A stretch of 64,000 bases of DNA from Xanthostigma xanthostigma (lineage: Eukaryota > Arthropoda > Insecta > Raphidioptera > Raphidiidae). Below, piece by piece: positions 1-10,884 of the stretch (positions are counted from its first letter, which is position 1; each line of letters opens with the position of its first letter). The stretch covers positions 31,354,501-31,418,500 of the forward strand of contig OY754470.1 in NCBI GenBank assembly GCA_963575645.1. Reading direction: 5' to 3'. A program made the position numbers and the translations under genes. The notes under the pieces are model-generated. The model was not told the origin of the DNA. It saw nothing but the letters and a program-made list of their open reading frames with translations, and searched no databases.

Positions 1-269
1 TTTTCGATAGCGGTGGTCTGTACATGTATGTAAACAAATGATAGGTCTGTGCATGATAAACGCTTCAAATTATAGAGATTAGGGAAGCCCAGGCTTCAAA
101 TTATTGCATGTTGGCGGATAAGATACTATTCCTTTAACTTCAAATTACCGAGGGAATCAATTAAATTGATTTTATTCAATTTATCGAGTATTTTTCAAGG
201 GACCGGAAAAAAATTTCAAATTATCGAGAGATTCAAATTAATGAATGTCAAATTATCGAGAATCGACTG
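1..269. mobile_element. Right end of a Tigger/pogo-like DNA transposon
   Basis: Several copies of an 'AAATTATCGAG' phrase lead into a terminus reading TATCGAGAATCGACTG, followed by TA at 270-271. Read on the other strand it begins CAGTCGATTCTCGATAA, the style of pogo/Tigger terminal repeats, which insert at TA. The left end lies outside the window and no transposase sequence is visible, so this is either a non-autonomous copy or only its 3' part. Confidence 0.5.
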
Positions 270-339
270 TAGCATTTAACACCTAAATGAAACTGGAAAA
301 ATTTATGTTTCCGATTTGTCTGAAAACGAAACATTTTTT

Positions 340-528
340 TTGCTCGACGGGCAGAAAGCGTCAACTTTCGTCCCGCTGCGCTAAACGAAGTTGCCTCTTC
401 CTGCCTACGTCGAGCAAAAAAATAGTATACACACCACGGGAAGTAAAGTAAGAAAGCCTAAGATCACGTCTTTGTTGACCTCAGGCATTTCTTACTTTAC
501 TTCCCTAGATGTGTAATATACTATTCTT
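340..528. repeat. Two adjacent hairpin repeats (short MITE-like)
   Basis: The first hairpin (about 340-421) pairs 'TTTTTTGCTCGACG' with 'CGTCGAGCAAAAAA'. The second (about 421-528) pairs 'GGGAAGTAAAGTAAGAAA' with 'TTTCTTACTTTACTTCCC' and is closed by AATAGTATACACA / TGTGTAATATACTATT. Both look like short foldback insertions; no coding content is seen. Confidence 0.5.
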
Positions 529-1430
529 TCAGTTTAAAATCAACATCAAAAAGTCATGGAGCATCGCACAATAACAAACGAACAAGAAAAATAAACAAAC
601 TATACACGAAAAACAAAAGAACACATCTGTCAAACGGAACAAATAAAACGCGCGTTAAAATAATGACAAACTAAAAATGAGCAAGCGACAAGTGTTTAGA
701 TACGGCCTTGCGTATATGAAAATTGCATAATTTGCTACCGAATTAATAACAAAAAGATAAAAACAATAATTTAAAACAAAAAAAGGTATGCACAGATGCC
801 GTCACATGCACTGCGCTGCTAAAACCGAAAATGTGTTTGTTCTGCGACTTGAACATGACCCACATTTTTACTAACTCAAGACTAACGACCGTCACTGAGA
901 AAGTTACTTTTAATTTTTATATAAAAATATTCATTTATAATATAGGCCAGTCATATCAAACATTAAAATCGCAAACTAACGTCTAATTCTGATTTTTTAA
1001 TATGTTGTTAGGACCACTACCAGTAGCGTATAGGTATCAAGTTTGCAGCTTCGAAAGACCTGTGCTAACTTTGCAGCACTCGAAAAACCGCGAAATTTTC
1101 GCACTTTTTTTGGTATTCTCAATATAGGTCCAATTTTCGACCCCGATTTCGGGGAAAATACTCATTTTAACGGTAAAATCATAGGACAGATATTGTAGCA
1201 AATGTAATTAGCTTTAATTTAATCAGAGAACGGCGTCTGTAGGCCATAAAGTTTACTCACAAATCTTAAAAATCCAAAAAATGGAAAAACTGCATTTTCG
1301 CAAATTTAAATTTAATACATAGTAATCGTTACGTAAATCCAAGTGATTTTATTGTGGTTGAGTAACAAAATTGAATAACATAGTAACATAAATGAGTAAC
1401 ATAATAAAAAAAACTGAGTAACAATAAAAA
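529..1430. other. No recognised feature
   Basis: AT-rich sequence with short A and T runs. No plausible exon, transposon terminus or tandem repeat was recognised on either strand. Confidence 0.4.
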
Positions 1431-1433
1431 AAA

Positions 1434-2305
1434 CTATGCAGTTTTTTCAAAATACCGTCGTATTTCAGCCACTTTGTAAAAAATATTTACAAATTATATT
1501 CATAAACCTTCCTCGTTTATTGCTCTTTCTATTACCGAAAACAATTTCAAAATCCGGTGCGTGGTTTACTAGAAGTGAGCGGAGAAAAAGACAGAAACTC
1601 TGTTTTTAACTATGCAGTCTTTGACAAAAAACCGTCGTATTTTTGAAAAAAATATTTACAAATTGTATACGAAAACCTCCCTCGTATATTTCTCTTTCTA
1701 TTAGCGAAAACCATTTTAAGATCCGGTACGTGGTTTACAAGAAATGTGCGGAGAAAAAGACAAAGACAGGCAGAGACTCTGTTTTTAACTATGCAGTCTT
1801 TGCTAAAAACACCGTCGCTGTTCTGGCATTCTGTAAAAAATATTTACAAATTATATACCTACAGAAACTTTCCTTGTTTATCGCTCTTCCTACTACCGAA
1901 AACCATTTTAAGATTCAGTGCATGGTTTAGAAGAAGTGAGCTGAGAAAAAGACAAAGACAGACAGAGACTCTGTTTTTAACTATGCAGTCTGAGCTAAAA
2001 CACTGTCGTAGTTCAGGCAGTTTGTAAAAAATATTTACAAATTATATACAGAAACCTTCCTTGTTCATCACCCTTTCTATTACCGAAAACCATTTTAAGA
2101 TCCGTCGCATGGTTTAGAAGAACACCGACGGTGTTTTGTTAAAGACTGCATAGTTAAAAACAGTCTCTGTCTTTGTCTTTTTCTCCGCTCACTTCTTCTA
2201 AATCACGCATATAGGATTTCGAAATGGTTTTCGGTAATAGAAAGAGCGAAAAACGAGGAAGGTTTATGTATATAATTTGTAAATATTTTTTATATTATAA
2301 CCAAC
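1434..2305. repeat. Tandem array of about 175-190 bp units ending in an inverted copy
   Basis: Four diverged direct units start near 1434, 1608, 1787 and 1979. Each carries 'AACTATGCAGT', 'CACCGTCG', 'AAATATTTACAAATT', 'ACCGAAAACCATTT' and 'GAGAAAAAGACA'. From about 2129 the same unit runs in reverse ('AGACTGCATAGTTAAAAAC', then 'AATGGTTTTCGGTAATAG'). The last direct and the inverted unit form a hairpin near 2125. The short open frames here are by-products of the repeat. Confidence 0.75.
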
Positions 2306-3060
2306 GGTAAGAGTTTTATAGCCTTGCTTTTTGAAGATAAACTTTTTTTGCGGAACTTCGACATTTGAGAGGCAAAATAAAAAATTGTTGAAACTAAAAA
2401 TGTATCATGATAAATGTCAAATTTGTTTACTAAACGCATGATGACTTTTTTAATGTCGTTATATCGAAAAAAGAAAATTGTTTAAAATAAAAGTTATAGA
2501 AGTTTCAATTTGGTTGTGTATCTCAAACCAATATGTTTCCATTTTTTAAATATTTGAACAAAAATCGCTATCGCCTTCAACATTCATATTTTTAAATTTA
2601 AGTATCAAAATAAATTCAAATCTTTGAATAACGTCTGAATAGAACTCTTTAAATAAATAAAATTGGTCGACAATTTTATTTATATCAAAATAAATATTTT
2701 AATTAACAATTTTACACAGTAATTCAGTCACAATATACGTGAAATGAAGAAAAGGCGGTCACTAGTCAGTACCTATTAAAGATCTCTGTATTTAATAGTA
2801 CATTATAATTATAATTATAATAGTATATTATCTATACTAACATATAAAGCTGAAGAGTTTGTTTGTTTGTTTGGTTGAACGCGCTAATCTCAGGAACTAC
2901 TAGTTCGAATTTTTATGTTGGATAGCCCATTCATCGAGGAAGGCTATAGGCTATATAACATCACGTTACGACCAATAGGAGCGGAGCATCAATGAAAAAT
3001 GTTGCAAAATATAACTCAAAATTTGTTATTTTTTTTGTAGCACAAAATATTCTCTTTAAA
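2306..3060. repeat. AT-rich spacer with fragments of two dispersed repeats
   Basis: At 2615-2680 is the phrase 'AATAAATAAAATTGGTCGA', which recurs in variant form at 26.9, 30.8 and 13.3 kb. From about 2835 the sequence reads 'AAGCTGAAGAGTTTGTTTG', 'CAGGAACTACTAGTTCGAA' and 'GAGGAAGGCTATAGGCTAT', a text I know as a widespread insect interspersed repeat. Nothing coding is seen. Confidence 0.45.
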
Positions 3061-3089
3061 ATGAACCAACGTAAATTTTTGTAACTATA

Positions 3090-3580
3090 ATTTCTTTATT
3101 ACAAAGGTATATACTAAAGACTTCTTCTTTGCACCGAAGGCTGGACGCGGTGAGTCAATTAGAACCGGTAAGAGAGGGGATAAAACGATTTTTTTTAAAT
3201 CTCCCATAACTTTGGTTGTAATTGACTTATCGACCTAAACCTGACGCCATTTTTTTCGCTATTTTTTATCTACTTTTATGTAATAAGTGAAAAAAAATTT
3301 CTCCCAAACGAGAGAGAGAGTTAATGTAACAATACTTTATTTCGCCCACCAGCAGTTGAGTTTGGGAGAATTTTTTTTCATTTGTCACATAAAAGTAGAT
3401 AAAAAAAGCGAATAAAATGGCGTCGGTATTAGGTCGTTAAGTTAAATAGAACCAAAGTTAAGGGAGATTTAAAAAAAAAAAAACGTTTTCCCCTCTCCTG
3501 CCGGTTCTAATTGACCCACCGCGTCCAGCCTTCAGTGCAATGAAAGGGGGTAGTATCTTTGTAATAAAAAAAATAATCTC
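3090..3580. mobile_element. Foldback MITE with about 200-bp inverted arms
   Basis: The left arm contains 'GAAGGCTGGACGCGGTGAG', 'TCAATTAGAACCGG' and 'AAAAGTAGATAAAAA' in complement. The right arm repeats all of these in reverse order and complement ('CCGGTTCTAATTGA', 'CACCGCGTCCAGCCTTC'). The outer ends extend the pairing to 'TTATTACAAAG'. The loop near 3310-3360 is unpaired. There is no open frame that looks real. Confidence 0.75.
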
Positions 3581-3899
3581 CTAGCTGCATTTGTTTTTTT
3601 TTTTTTAAATGGCATTAATTTTAATTTTCGCGCATTAAAATGGCGATATCCCGCAAAGGGGTGGTCCGATCCGACCCGGTCTGGAACGAGCTTACGCGGA
3701 TTCTTTTTCTCTACAACTTTTATTGGAACTTTTTTTCCCCCCGATAATAATGGCCGAGTAATGGAGCAAAAACGAGTTTTCGGGAACTTTAAAGCGGCAT
3801 ATCTCCCTCCGCCTCCTCTGACAGTCGGCACAAAATGTCAAGGGAGCTCGACTCTACAGTTTTTGTAGGGAACATTTTTCGATTCGAGACATACCGGAT

Positions 3900-4800
3900 T
3901 CAAGGTATTTTACCATTCCAACCCACAAGTGGGGAATGGTAGGTACTATATTAGGTCAAAAATCACATTTCAAAATTTTACAATATCTTTTCGTTTTATA
4001 TCTTCCGAATAAAAAAAAATATATTTTTGGAAAAACTCTTCGTCTGTTTGTTTGGATGAGCAGATTGAAACCAATTTTTGGGAGGATGTTTTTTGTTGAA
4101 ATTTTTTTTCTAAACTTTAGCTTCGGAAATATTTTAAAATAAAAAAAATCAGCTGTTCTTTTGTTTTACAGATCTGTCAGAAATCTAGTTAAGCATGCTT
4201 TGATTAATTTTTACATGACGTGGAACATATTATGTAGGTAGGTAACCGTGGCAACGAATAGCAAATATCATATTAAATACTAACCATTATCCGCGTCACC
4301 TCACACGATATCAGAAATTTTATTTTCTTTATTATACTATATCAAATGTCAACATTTTGAAGTTGGAATGGTCCCGTCACCCAATTGGCTGTAATTTTTT
4401 CCCCAATCCACTCCACTATTTCTACATTTCAATTATTTTTTTAAGATAAATTAACACAGTTTTGACGAGAACTTGGTCCCTTTCTTTCCATTTATGTTTT
4501 TGTGGGATATTATCTTACAAAAGCGTATTCATTAGGAGGCACTAATCCAAACAAGCACGGTTTTGTAATGCAACATTAACTTACAAAAGTGTATTCAGTA
4601 GAAGGCAATATAAGTGCATCGATCGCTCGCCGTAAAAAAGAAGTATATCGTGTAGTGAATAAAATAAGGTAGACCAACCAAGGTTGAAACTATGGATAAA
4701 AAACGTTTATTGAACTTGGAGGATCTCAAAACGAAAAAATATTCTAAAATTTTGAAACGTGAATTTTGACCTAAATTAGTACCATTTCCCAGTCGTGAAA
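3900..4800. repeat. Helitron-like family A, 5' region, inside a loose inverted repeat
   Basis: The stretch 4135-4400 ('TTACAGATCTGTCAGAAATC', 'TTACATGACGTGGAACATA', 'GATATCAGAAATT', 'CCCGTCACCCAATTGGCT') recurs at 14.34-14.47, 21.89-22.18, 30.04-30.30 and 43.93 kb, always next to minisatellites with the GCATGCGC phrase. A segment at 3925-4010 ('TATTAGGTCAAAAATCACA') returns inverted at 4690-4800 ('TGAATTTTGACCTAAATTAG'). It is non-coding in this copy. Confidence 0.55.
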
Positions 4801-5225
4801 TTGGATTGGTAATAATGATATTAGAACAATAAGTCCTAGAGCCTAGGCGACAGAACGGCTGCCAAAGCAAAAAATAAAAGAAATAAATTAAAAAATATCG
4901 ATAGATAACGTTTTTGTTTGGATTTACAATGTTGGAATCAACCAACTGCTATAAAAGAAAGTGATGGTCGACCATTGGTAGACATATCCACGCGATCGTG
5001 AAAGTGGTCAGGCAACGTGGAATTGTACATATAGCTACCGATCATAAAATAACAAAAAATTCGGACCGCAGTGCCAAACTCGATAATGTAGTGTATTTGC
5101 TAATACAGGCATTGTGGCTTTATTATGTGAACAAAATGTAATCCCTTGATACACCTCTTAAAAGAAAATATTTTTATGTGAAACATCTATACTGGCCCGT
5201 TTGGATGGGAGCTTAAATATCATTT

Positions 5226-5935
5226 TTAGGGTTCCGTACCCGAGGGTGCTCAACGGGACCCTATTACTAAGCCTCCGCTGTCCGTCTGTCTGTCAGTGGG
5301 CTGTATCTCAAGAACCGTAATGGGTAGAGAGTTGAAATTTCCACAGAGTGTGTATTTCATTTGCCGCTAGAACAACAAATAATTAAAAAAAACCCAAAAC
5401 TCCCAAAAGAGGAGCAAACTAAGTTTTTTGCTTATAATTCGCTCAATTTAAATCAGATCGTTTCGAGACCTGTCTTAAACGAAAGAGGAGAAAAATTTTA
5501 CATAGATTTTGTATAATAGAATTCGTCGAAACACTTTATACAGCTTTATATAGAAAACAAGCTGTATAAATTCAATTTTGTCTAATACATAGCATACACG
5601 AATCGTCTGTCTTCGTTAGTTGCATACGTCTTGTACTATTGGCATTTAAAGATAGCGTATGTTCAAAGATTGCATTTGTTCAAAAACGAATGTCATTTCA
5701 AATATTAGTTAGTCTTTTGACATTAGTATTTTGTGAAATGCAACGCCTTCTGAGTTAACGATTTGACTAACTAATTAATTATTAGAACATATTACTTTGA
5801 CAGATGCAAACGTCATTTTTGACATTTTTTACCATTCCAACACCATGGATGAGCGGAATGAAACTAAATTTTGGGAGGATGTTTGATATGCAAATATAAA
5901 GAGACCTATTGTTTTTGAGAGACGTCGGCGCAAGC
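5226..5935 (-). mobile_element. Helitron-like family A, 3' half (hairpin end type 2)
   Basis: Read on the minus strand this ends AGGGTCCCGT...ACGGAACCCTAAA, a terminal stem-loop followed by CTAAA. Upstream in that orientation come 'CTCCTCTTTCGTTTAAGAC', 'GATTTAAATTGAGCGA', 'GTTAACTCAGAAGGCG' and 'CCTCCCAAAATTTAG'. The same order appears at 13.76-14.34 kb. A 3' hairpin followed by CTRR-like bases is a Helitron feature, but no Rep/helicase sequence is present, so the class is inferred. Confidence 0.55.
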
Positions 5936-6420
5936 ACAAAAGAATAGTATATTGTGCGACTAGTGAGAGAAGGAGAAGATTCCATGAGCGTGAAATTTGC
6001 CGCACGAGCGCAGCGAGTGCGGTAAAACACACGCGAGTGGAATATTCTTCTTCGATCAATAGTCGCACATAATACTTTATTCAACTATCAGGAGTAATAT
6101 GTAATCGGGGCTCTGATAAAAGAGGGAAAAATAATAAATCACTTCATTGATTGACGTACCACCGTCAGTGTATACACAAGATTGCCATGATTTCGCTGAA
6201 TTGCGATGCTGTTTTCATATAAGTATACAATACCGCCTACCACGTTCCTATTGGTCCAGAAGCTACTTGCAGTTTTTTTCATTATTTAGCGCTTGGGCTT
6301 GCTACTGAGTTTCTATTGGTCCAGAAAATTCATTATTACACTAGTGAAGTAATATATTATTTCTCCCACGTTTAGCAGGGCCCCGAAATTACATATTACT
6401 CACGCGTGTTGAATAAATAT
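5936..6420. mobile_element. Insertion splitting a family A copy (unclassified MITE)
   Basis: Family A sequence stops at about 5935 and resumes near 6421 with its minisatellite unit. The intervening DNA begins 'AATAGTATATTGTGCGACTA' and contains two copies of 'CTATTGGTCCAGAA'. Its exact termini and target duplication are not clear. The open frames on the minus strand here are fragmentary and I do not regard them as genes. Confidence 0.4.
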
Positions 6421-6543
6421 ATATTATAATGTTGTTTTTATAAAATAATAGTATACTTTACATAACTGTTTATTATTTTGTTTTACAAGAGTTTTGTTAA
6501 ATAAATTTTTGAAAAAAATCGGCGCATGCGTAGAAGAAATATA

Positions 6544-7304
6544 CAGGGTGTTTGGAAGCTGGGTACAAAGCCTTAAGGGGGTGTTAGTGTAGACCATATA
6601 GAACATTTTGAGCCATATTTGTCTTAACCAAAGTCTGATATTTTTTTTTAGGGAACTTTTACGATTTTAGTTCTGTAATGCTCCTCTTTACATTTTTGTT
6701 CGGGTAAGTTTATTATTATTACACAGTAGACTAAAAAATGATCTCGGATATTGTTTTAGACATCAGTTTAAAGTTATTTGAGCAAAATTAGGCTTGTTTT
6801 GATTTTCTTGAAATTTTTAATTTCTTACCCTTAACTGGTTCAGGCACCCTAACTTCAAAAATGGTAAAGATATCCAGGTAAATAATACTTTAACAGAAAG
6901 AACAATAACTCAGCATGTTTTTAAAATTGTCTGAACACCTGTAGCTATTTTATTTATTTTTTTAAATGTCAATAAAAATCCATCTTTTTCTTTGACATTT
7001 TTTTCTGTTAGGTTTAAATAGTCTGAAAGTTATTTTTTTAGTAAAAACGGTGCTTTAAAATTATTTTATACCATTAAACACACATTAGGCTAATAAAGTA
7101 CATTAAAAAAAATAAACATTTCCACTTAAACTTTGCGTTATTAGCACTTAATTGGAAAATTTTGGGATTTTGGTACTAAAATCGTAAAAGTTCCCTAAAA
7201 AAAAAATTATCAGACTTTGGTTAGGACAAATATGGCTCAAAATGTTCTATATGGTCTATACTAACACCCCCTTAAGGCTTTGCACCCAGCTTCCAAACAC
7301 CCTG
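6544..7304. mobile_element. mariner-type MITE (TA target)
   Basis: It starts TA|CAGGGTGTTTGGAAGCTGGG and ends CCCAGCTTCCAAACACCCTG|TA. The paired arms run about 110-130 bp, to 'GGGAACTTTTACGATTTTAG' and its complement. 761 bp, with no transposase. The CAGGGTG start and TA duplication fit the Tc1/mariner superfamily. It sits inside the family A minisatellite unit. Confidence 0.8.
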
Positions 7305-8635
7305 TATACTATAAGGCTGTTTTTTATACAGTGTGTCCCCGGATTGAGTTCACAATAGGTGAGATTGACCAAAAATTTTCGAATTGGAATTTCAAATTTT
7401 GGGATTCCGCCCTGCTTCGTCTGAAACTTATTTTTAGCTTACTTTCGATTTTTTTAAATCAAGTAGGCCTTTACAGTTGAGCAAAACCTCTTTTCGTTTC
7501 AAGTAAAGTACCTTTTCCGTTCATAGTATGCAAAAGTGTCACTAAGAAAAGTTAGCGCGGTCACTTCGGCGAAATAAACGGCACGAAAACCAATAAAAAA
7601 ATCGATTTTTTTTACCAACCGATGGAGTTCCATCCCCCCTTTATTCTCTCAAAATATTTCAGGTGATCGGCGGTTGTAGGGAGGGTGGGGGGCGCATTAA
7701 ATTTACCTGTAAACGGTTTTTCGAGCATATCTCAACCAGATCTGATCCTACAAAGAACTGTAAATGGTGAAATTGAAGAGCTTGGAAAAACACGTAAGCT
7801 CGTTCAAAGCTGAGCCCGATATCTCAATCCGTTCGCGAAATATCGCGATTTGAAAATGTAAAAAAAAAATTCTATCAGGTTTTTTGCGGAAGGGGGTGGA
7901 GTTGGGGCTTCAAATTTTTTTTAAAAGAGGGGTATCAGGGACCTCTTTAATGAGCCGGAGGGAGGGGGTGGTGGCACAATTAGGAGGGAAGATATGGACC
8001 TGAAACTAATTTAGCGGAAACGCTTATCGCTCCGAAAGTAATTGAGCTAGAGGGCCCTACGAGGGCTCATTTTCTTCGTTTTTCTGTGAGCTAAAAGGTG
8101 GGAATGGCGAAAAAATGTATTTATTGCAAATGTGCGCTTGGCGCGCAAAACAAAAAAATGTCAATTTTTCATTTGCACTTTTGGGCATGAAGGAGGGGGC
8201 TGGGGGAATTTTTTTATAAACATTTGTTTTAAAGTGGTACTGCAATGCAGTGAAGCCGAAGGCTCCATTATTGTTGTCGCTGCCCCGTGAGGCAAATCGT
8301 AATACGTTGGAGCCCAAAAGCTCCACTACTATTGCCGCTGTCGTGTTTTATTTCAATCGCGTGCGAATCCGCGGGTAGAGGGTAGAGTAATATATGAAAA
8401 TAAATTATAAAACGTAAAAATGAAATAAGCATCACATTTTTTTAATAGTTTTCTCAATAATATTTTTCTTGTTTATTAACGGACTGCTTTAAAATGGAAA
8501 TGACGATTGACCCGAGCCGTGATCTTAATGTTACATTTTGGTTGATTTTGACCCGCAGACAAAAAAAGGTTGTTCACGCCTAACATAATGCATAATCTTC
8601 ACTGCTGTCTGACTGAAGGGAGAGGTGTTTTTATA
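7305..8635. other. No recognised gene; possible mariner-like end at 7327
   Basis: A lone 'TATACAGTGTGTCCCCGG' at about 7326 resembles a mariner-type terminus without a recognised partner. The remainder is low-complexity purine- or pyrimidine-biased text ('GGAGGGGGTGG', 'GAAGGAGGGGGC') with no convincing coding frame. Confidence 0.35.
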
Positions 8636-8639
8636 ATAT

Positions 8640-9235
8640 ACTAGCGGCCCGGTTCGGCTTCGCTCGAATTTGTAGATTTCCACCGTTGCAAAGTTGGTCT
8701 CCACGAAAAGCGTTTTTATTTTAACGCGATAATATATATATATTCGAGCATTCCGGCTGCGCCGTCGTGCTCGATACCTTAACCTCAGCAACACGTGGTG
8801 GTTATGCTATTGAATTGTAGCTTATATGAAACGTTGCGCCATCTATTGAATATTCACTCAATCCAGTCAACAGGTATCGCCATCTGTTAGAATCCTTTGG
8901 AGCTGAGCACTCCGGCTGCGCCGTCGTGCTCGATACCTTAACCTCAGTAACACGTGGTGGTTATGCTATTGAATTGTAGCTTATATGAAACGTTGCGCCA
9001 TCTATTGAATATTCACTCAATCCAGTCAACAGATAATTATGACTGTCAAAGAATAGACAAATAATTTGCAATAAAATAATATTGCGACTATAAATTGAAA
9101 TGTAAGCTATCCTATCTTTCAAGTTGGGTCGAATTGCACACGGTGTGCAAATCAAATTTAAAATCGGTTCAGTAGTTTAGGAGTTAATCGCGGACAAACA
9201 TGTGACACGTAATTTTTATATATAAAGATTTTATA
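8640..9235. repeat. Interspersed repeat with an internal about 159-bp duplication
   Basis: It opens with 'TAGCGGCCCGGTTCGGCTTC', a common insect repeat header, and closes with 'AATCGCGGACAAACATGTGA' and an AT tail. Inside, the block starting GAGCA(T/C)TCCGGCTGCGCCG occurs at about 8746 and 8905 and is nearly identical through 'TCACTCAATCCAGTCAACAG'. Non-coding. Confidence 0.6.
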
Positions 9236-9424
9236 ATATAGGTTACGTTAAAATTATTCTCGCTCAATCGTTGAACTTTCATGCATAAGGTTTTGATGAC
9301 AATACTTATTCTCATTTTAATACAATCAAGCGTGCTTTTCAACGCCATGCCAGTCCAATAGAGAACTCCTACCAAAAACATAACATGTAAAAAAGTTCTC
9401 GTCAAATTTATGTGTTTTGTTATC

Positions 9425-9712
9425 TTAAAAAAAATAACTGAAATGTAGAAAATATACCAAATTCCTTGCCTACACGTTTTTAGCAGTGATTTGTTAAGCA
9501 CAAAAATATTGCGTGAACTGATAAATTTACGGGCCAAACTTGGCAAGTTTTCTAGGGTCTCAATAATGTTCACTTCTTTAATGAAAACTTGCCCAGTTTG
9601 GCCCGTAAATTTATCAGTTCACGCAATATTTTTGTGCTTAACAAATCACTGCTAAAAACGTGTAGGCAAGGCACTTGGCATATATTTCATATTTCAGTTT
9701 TTTTTTTATTTT
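9425..9712. repeat. Foldback repeat with about 120-bp arms
   Basis: The left arm ('TGCCTACACGTTTTTAGCAG', 'ACTGATAAATTTACGGGCC') is repeated as its complement on the right ('GGCCCGTAAATTTATCAGT', 'CTGCTAAAAACGTGTAGGCA') across a loop of about 30 bp near 9565. The arms are almost identical, so the palindrome is young or maintained. Confidence 0.75.
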
Positions 9713-9764
9713 GCTATTCGTTTGCATGGTTACCTACATATTATGTTATCACGTCATATAATAA

Positions 9765-10880
9765 AACCGGTCAAGTGTGAGTCGGACTCGCACACGAAGG
9801 GTTCCGTACACTATGTACTTTTTAAATACTTTTGTAAAAGAAACAAGAGAGGCGCTATAACAATATGTAACCAGTGGGAGTATGCAAGTAGTTCAAGAAT
9901 TTCAAGGCGTAAAATTTTACATAATACACCCCGGCGTTTTTATATTATAAACACTTTTTTTACAAAAATTTCTTGTAGAATAAAATAATATAAAGTTTGA
10001 TAAATATACCATTATATCAAATAACAACGTTATGGCAAATATCTCTGTTGCGCATGCGCCGATTTCCCCAAAAAAATATACAAAACTTTAGAGAATATTA
10101 AACCATTATGAAAAATATACCATTTTTATATAAAAACAATGTTATAGCACATACTCCTCTGCGCATGCGCCGCCTTTCCCCCTAAAACTTTTTACAAAAC
10201 TTTCTTTTAAACCATTATGAAATATATACCTACTATTATTATATAAAACAACGTTACTGCATATATTTCTTTTGCGCATGCGCCAATTTTTCCTAAAAAA
10301 TTTACAAAACTTTTGTAAACATAGATAGAATAATAAACCGTTATAAAAAGTATGCCGTTATTATATAAAAAACAGCCTTATAGTATATATTTCTTCTACG
10401 CATGCGCCGATTTTTTTCAAAAATTTATTTTACAAAACTCCTGTAAAACAAAATAATAAGCCTTTATGAAAAGTATACTATTATCTTATAAAAACAACAT
10501 TATAATATATATATTTCTTTTGCGCTTGCGCCGACGTCTCTCAAAAACAATAGGCCTCTTCATATTTGCATGTCAAACATCCTCCCAAAATTTGGTTTCA
10601 TTCCGTTCATCCATGGTGTTGGAATGGTAAAAAATGTCAAAAATGACGTTTGCATCTGTCAAAGCAATATGTTCTAATAATTACCAGTGGGAGTATATGC
10701 CCAAGTAATTCAAGAATTACAAGGCGCGAAATTTTACATCATATATCCCGGTGTTTTGTTTGAAAATCGGTGTATATTTATCGTTCATCCCGGAAATTTT
10801 TTTTTAAAAACTACACATTTGCCCCTTTCCGTTTCAGTGCGAGACAATTCGCATACCCCTTTTTCAAACAAAGCTTAGTC
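9765..10880 (+). mobile_element. Helitron-like family A copy with minisatellite
   Basis: It opens with 'CGGTCAAGTGTGAGTCGGAC' and 'GAAGGGTTCCGTACACTATG', then the family A phrase 'CCAGTGGGAGTAT' at about 9870. Units of about 115-125 bp containing 'GCGCATGCGCC' and 'TTTACAAAACTTT' follow from about 9955 to 10560. The shared segment 'CATCCTCCCAAAATTTGG' leads to a second 'CCAGTGGGAGTATATGCCCA' at about 10684. Non-coding. Confidence 0.6.
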
Positions 10881-10884
10881 CGGC

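Noticed and set aside
3532-3831. 99-codon minus-strand frame
   Set aside because: It begins inside the foldback MITE arm and is composed of low-complexity Lys/Arg-rich text; no domain or splice support.
9184-9573. 129-codon minus-strand frame
   Set aside because: It covers one arm of a foldback repeat, and its start is repeated on the other strand at 9589; there is no conserved motif.
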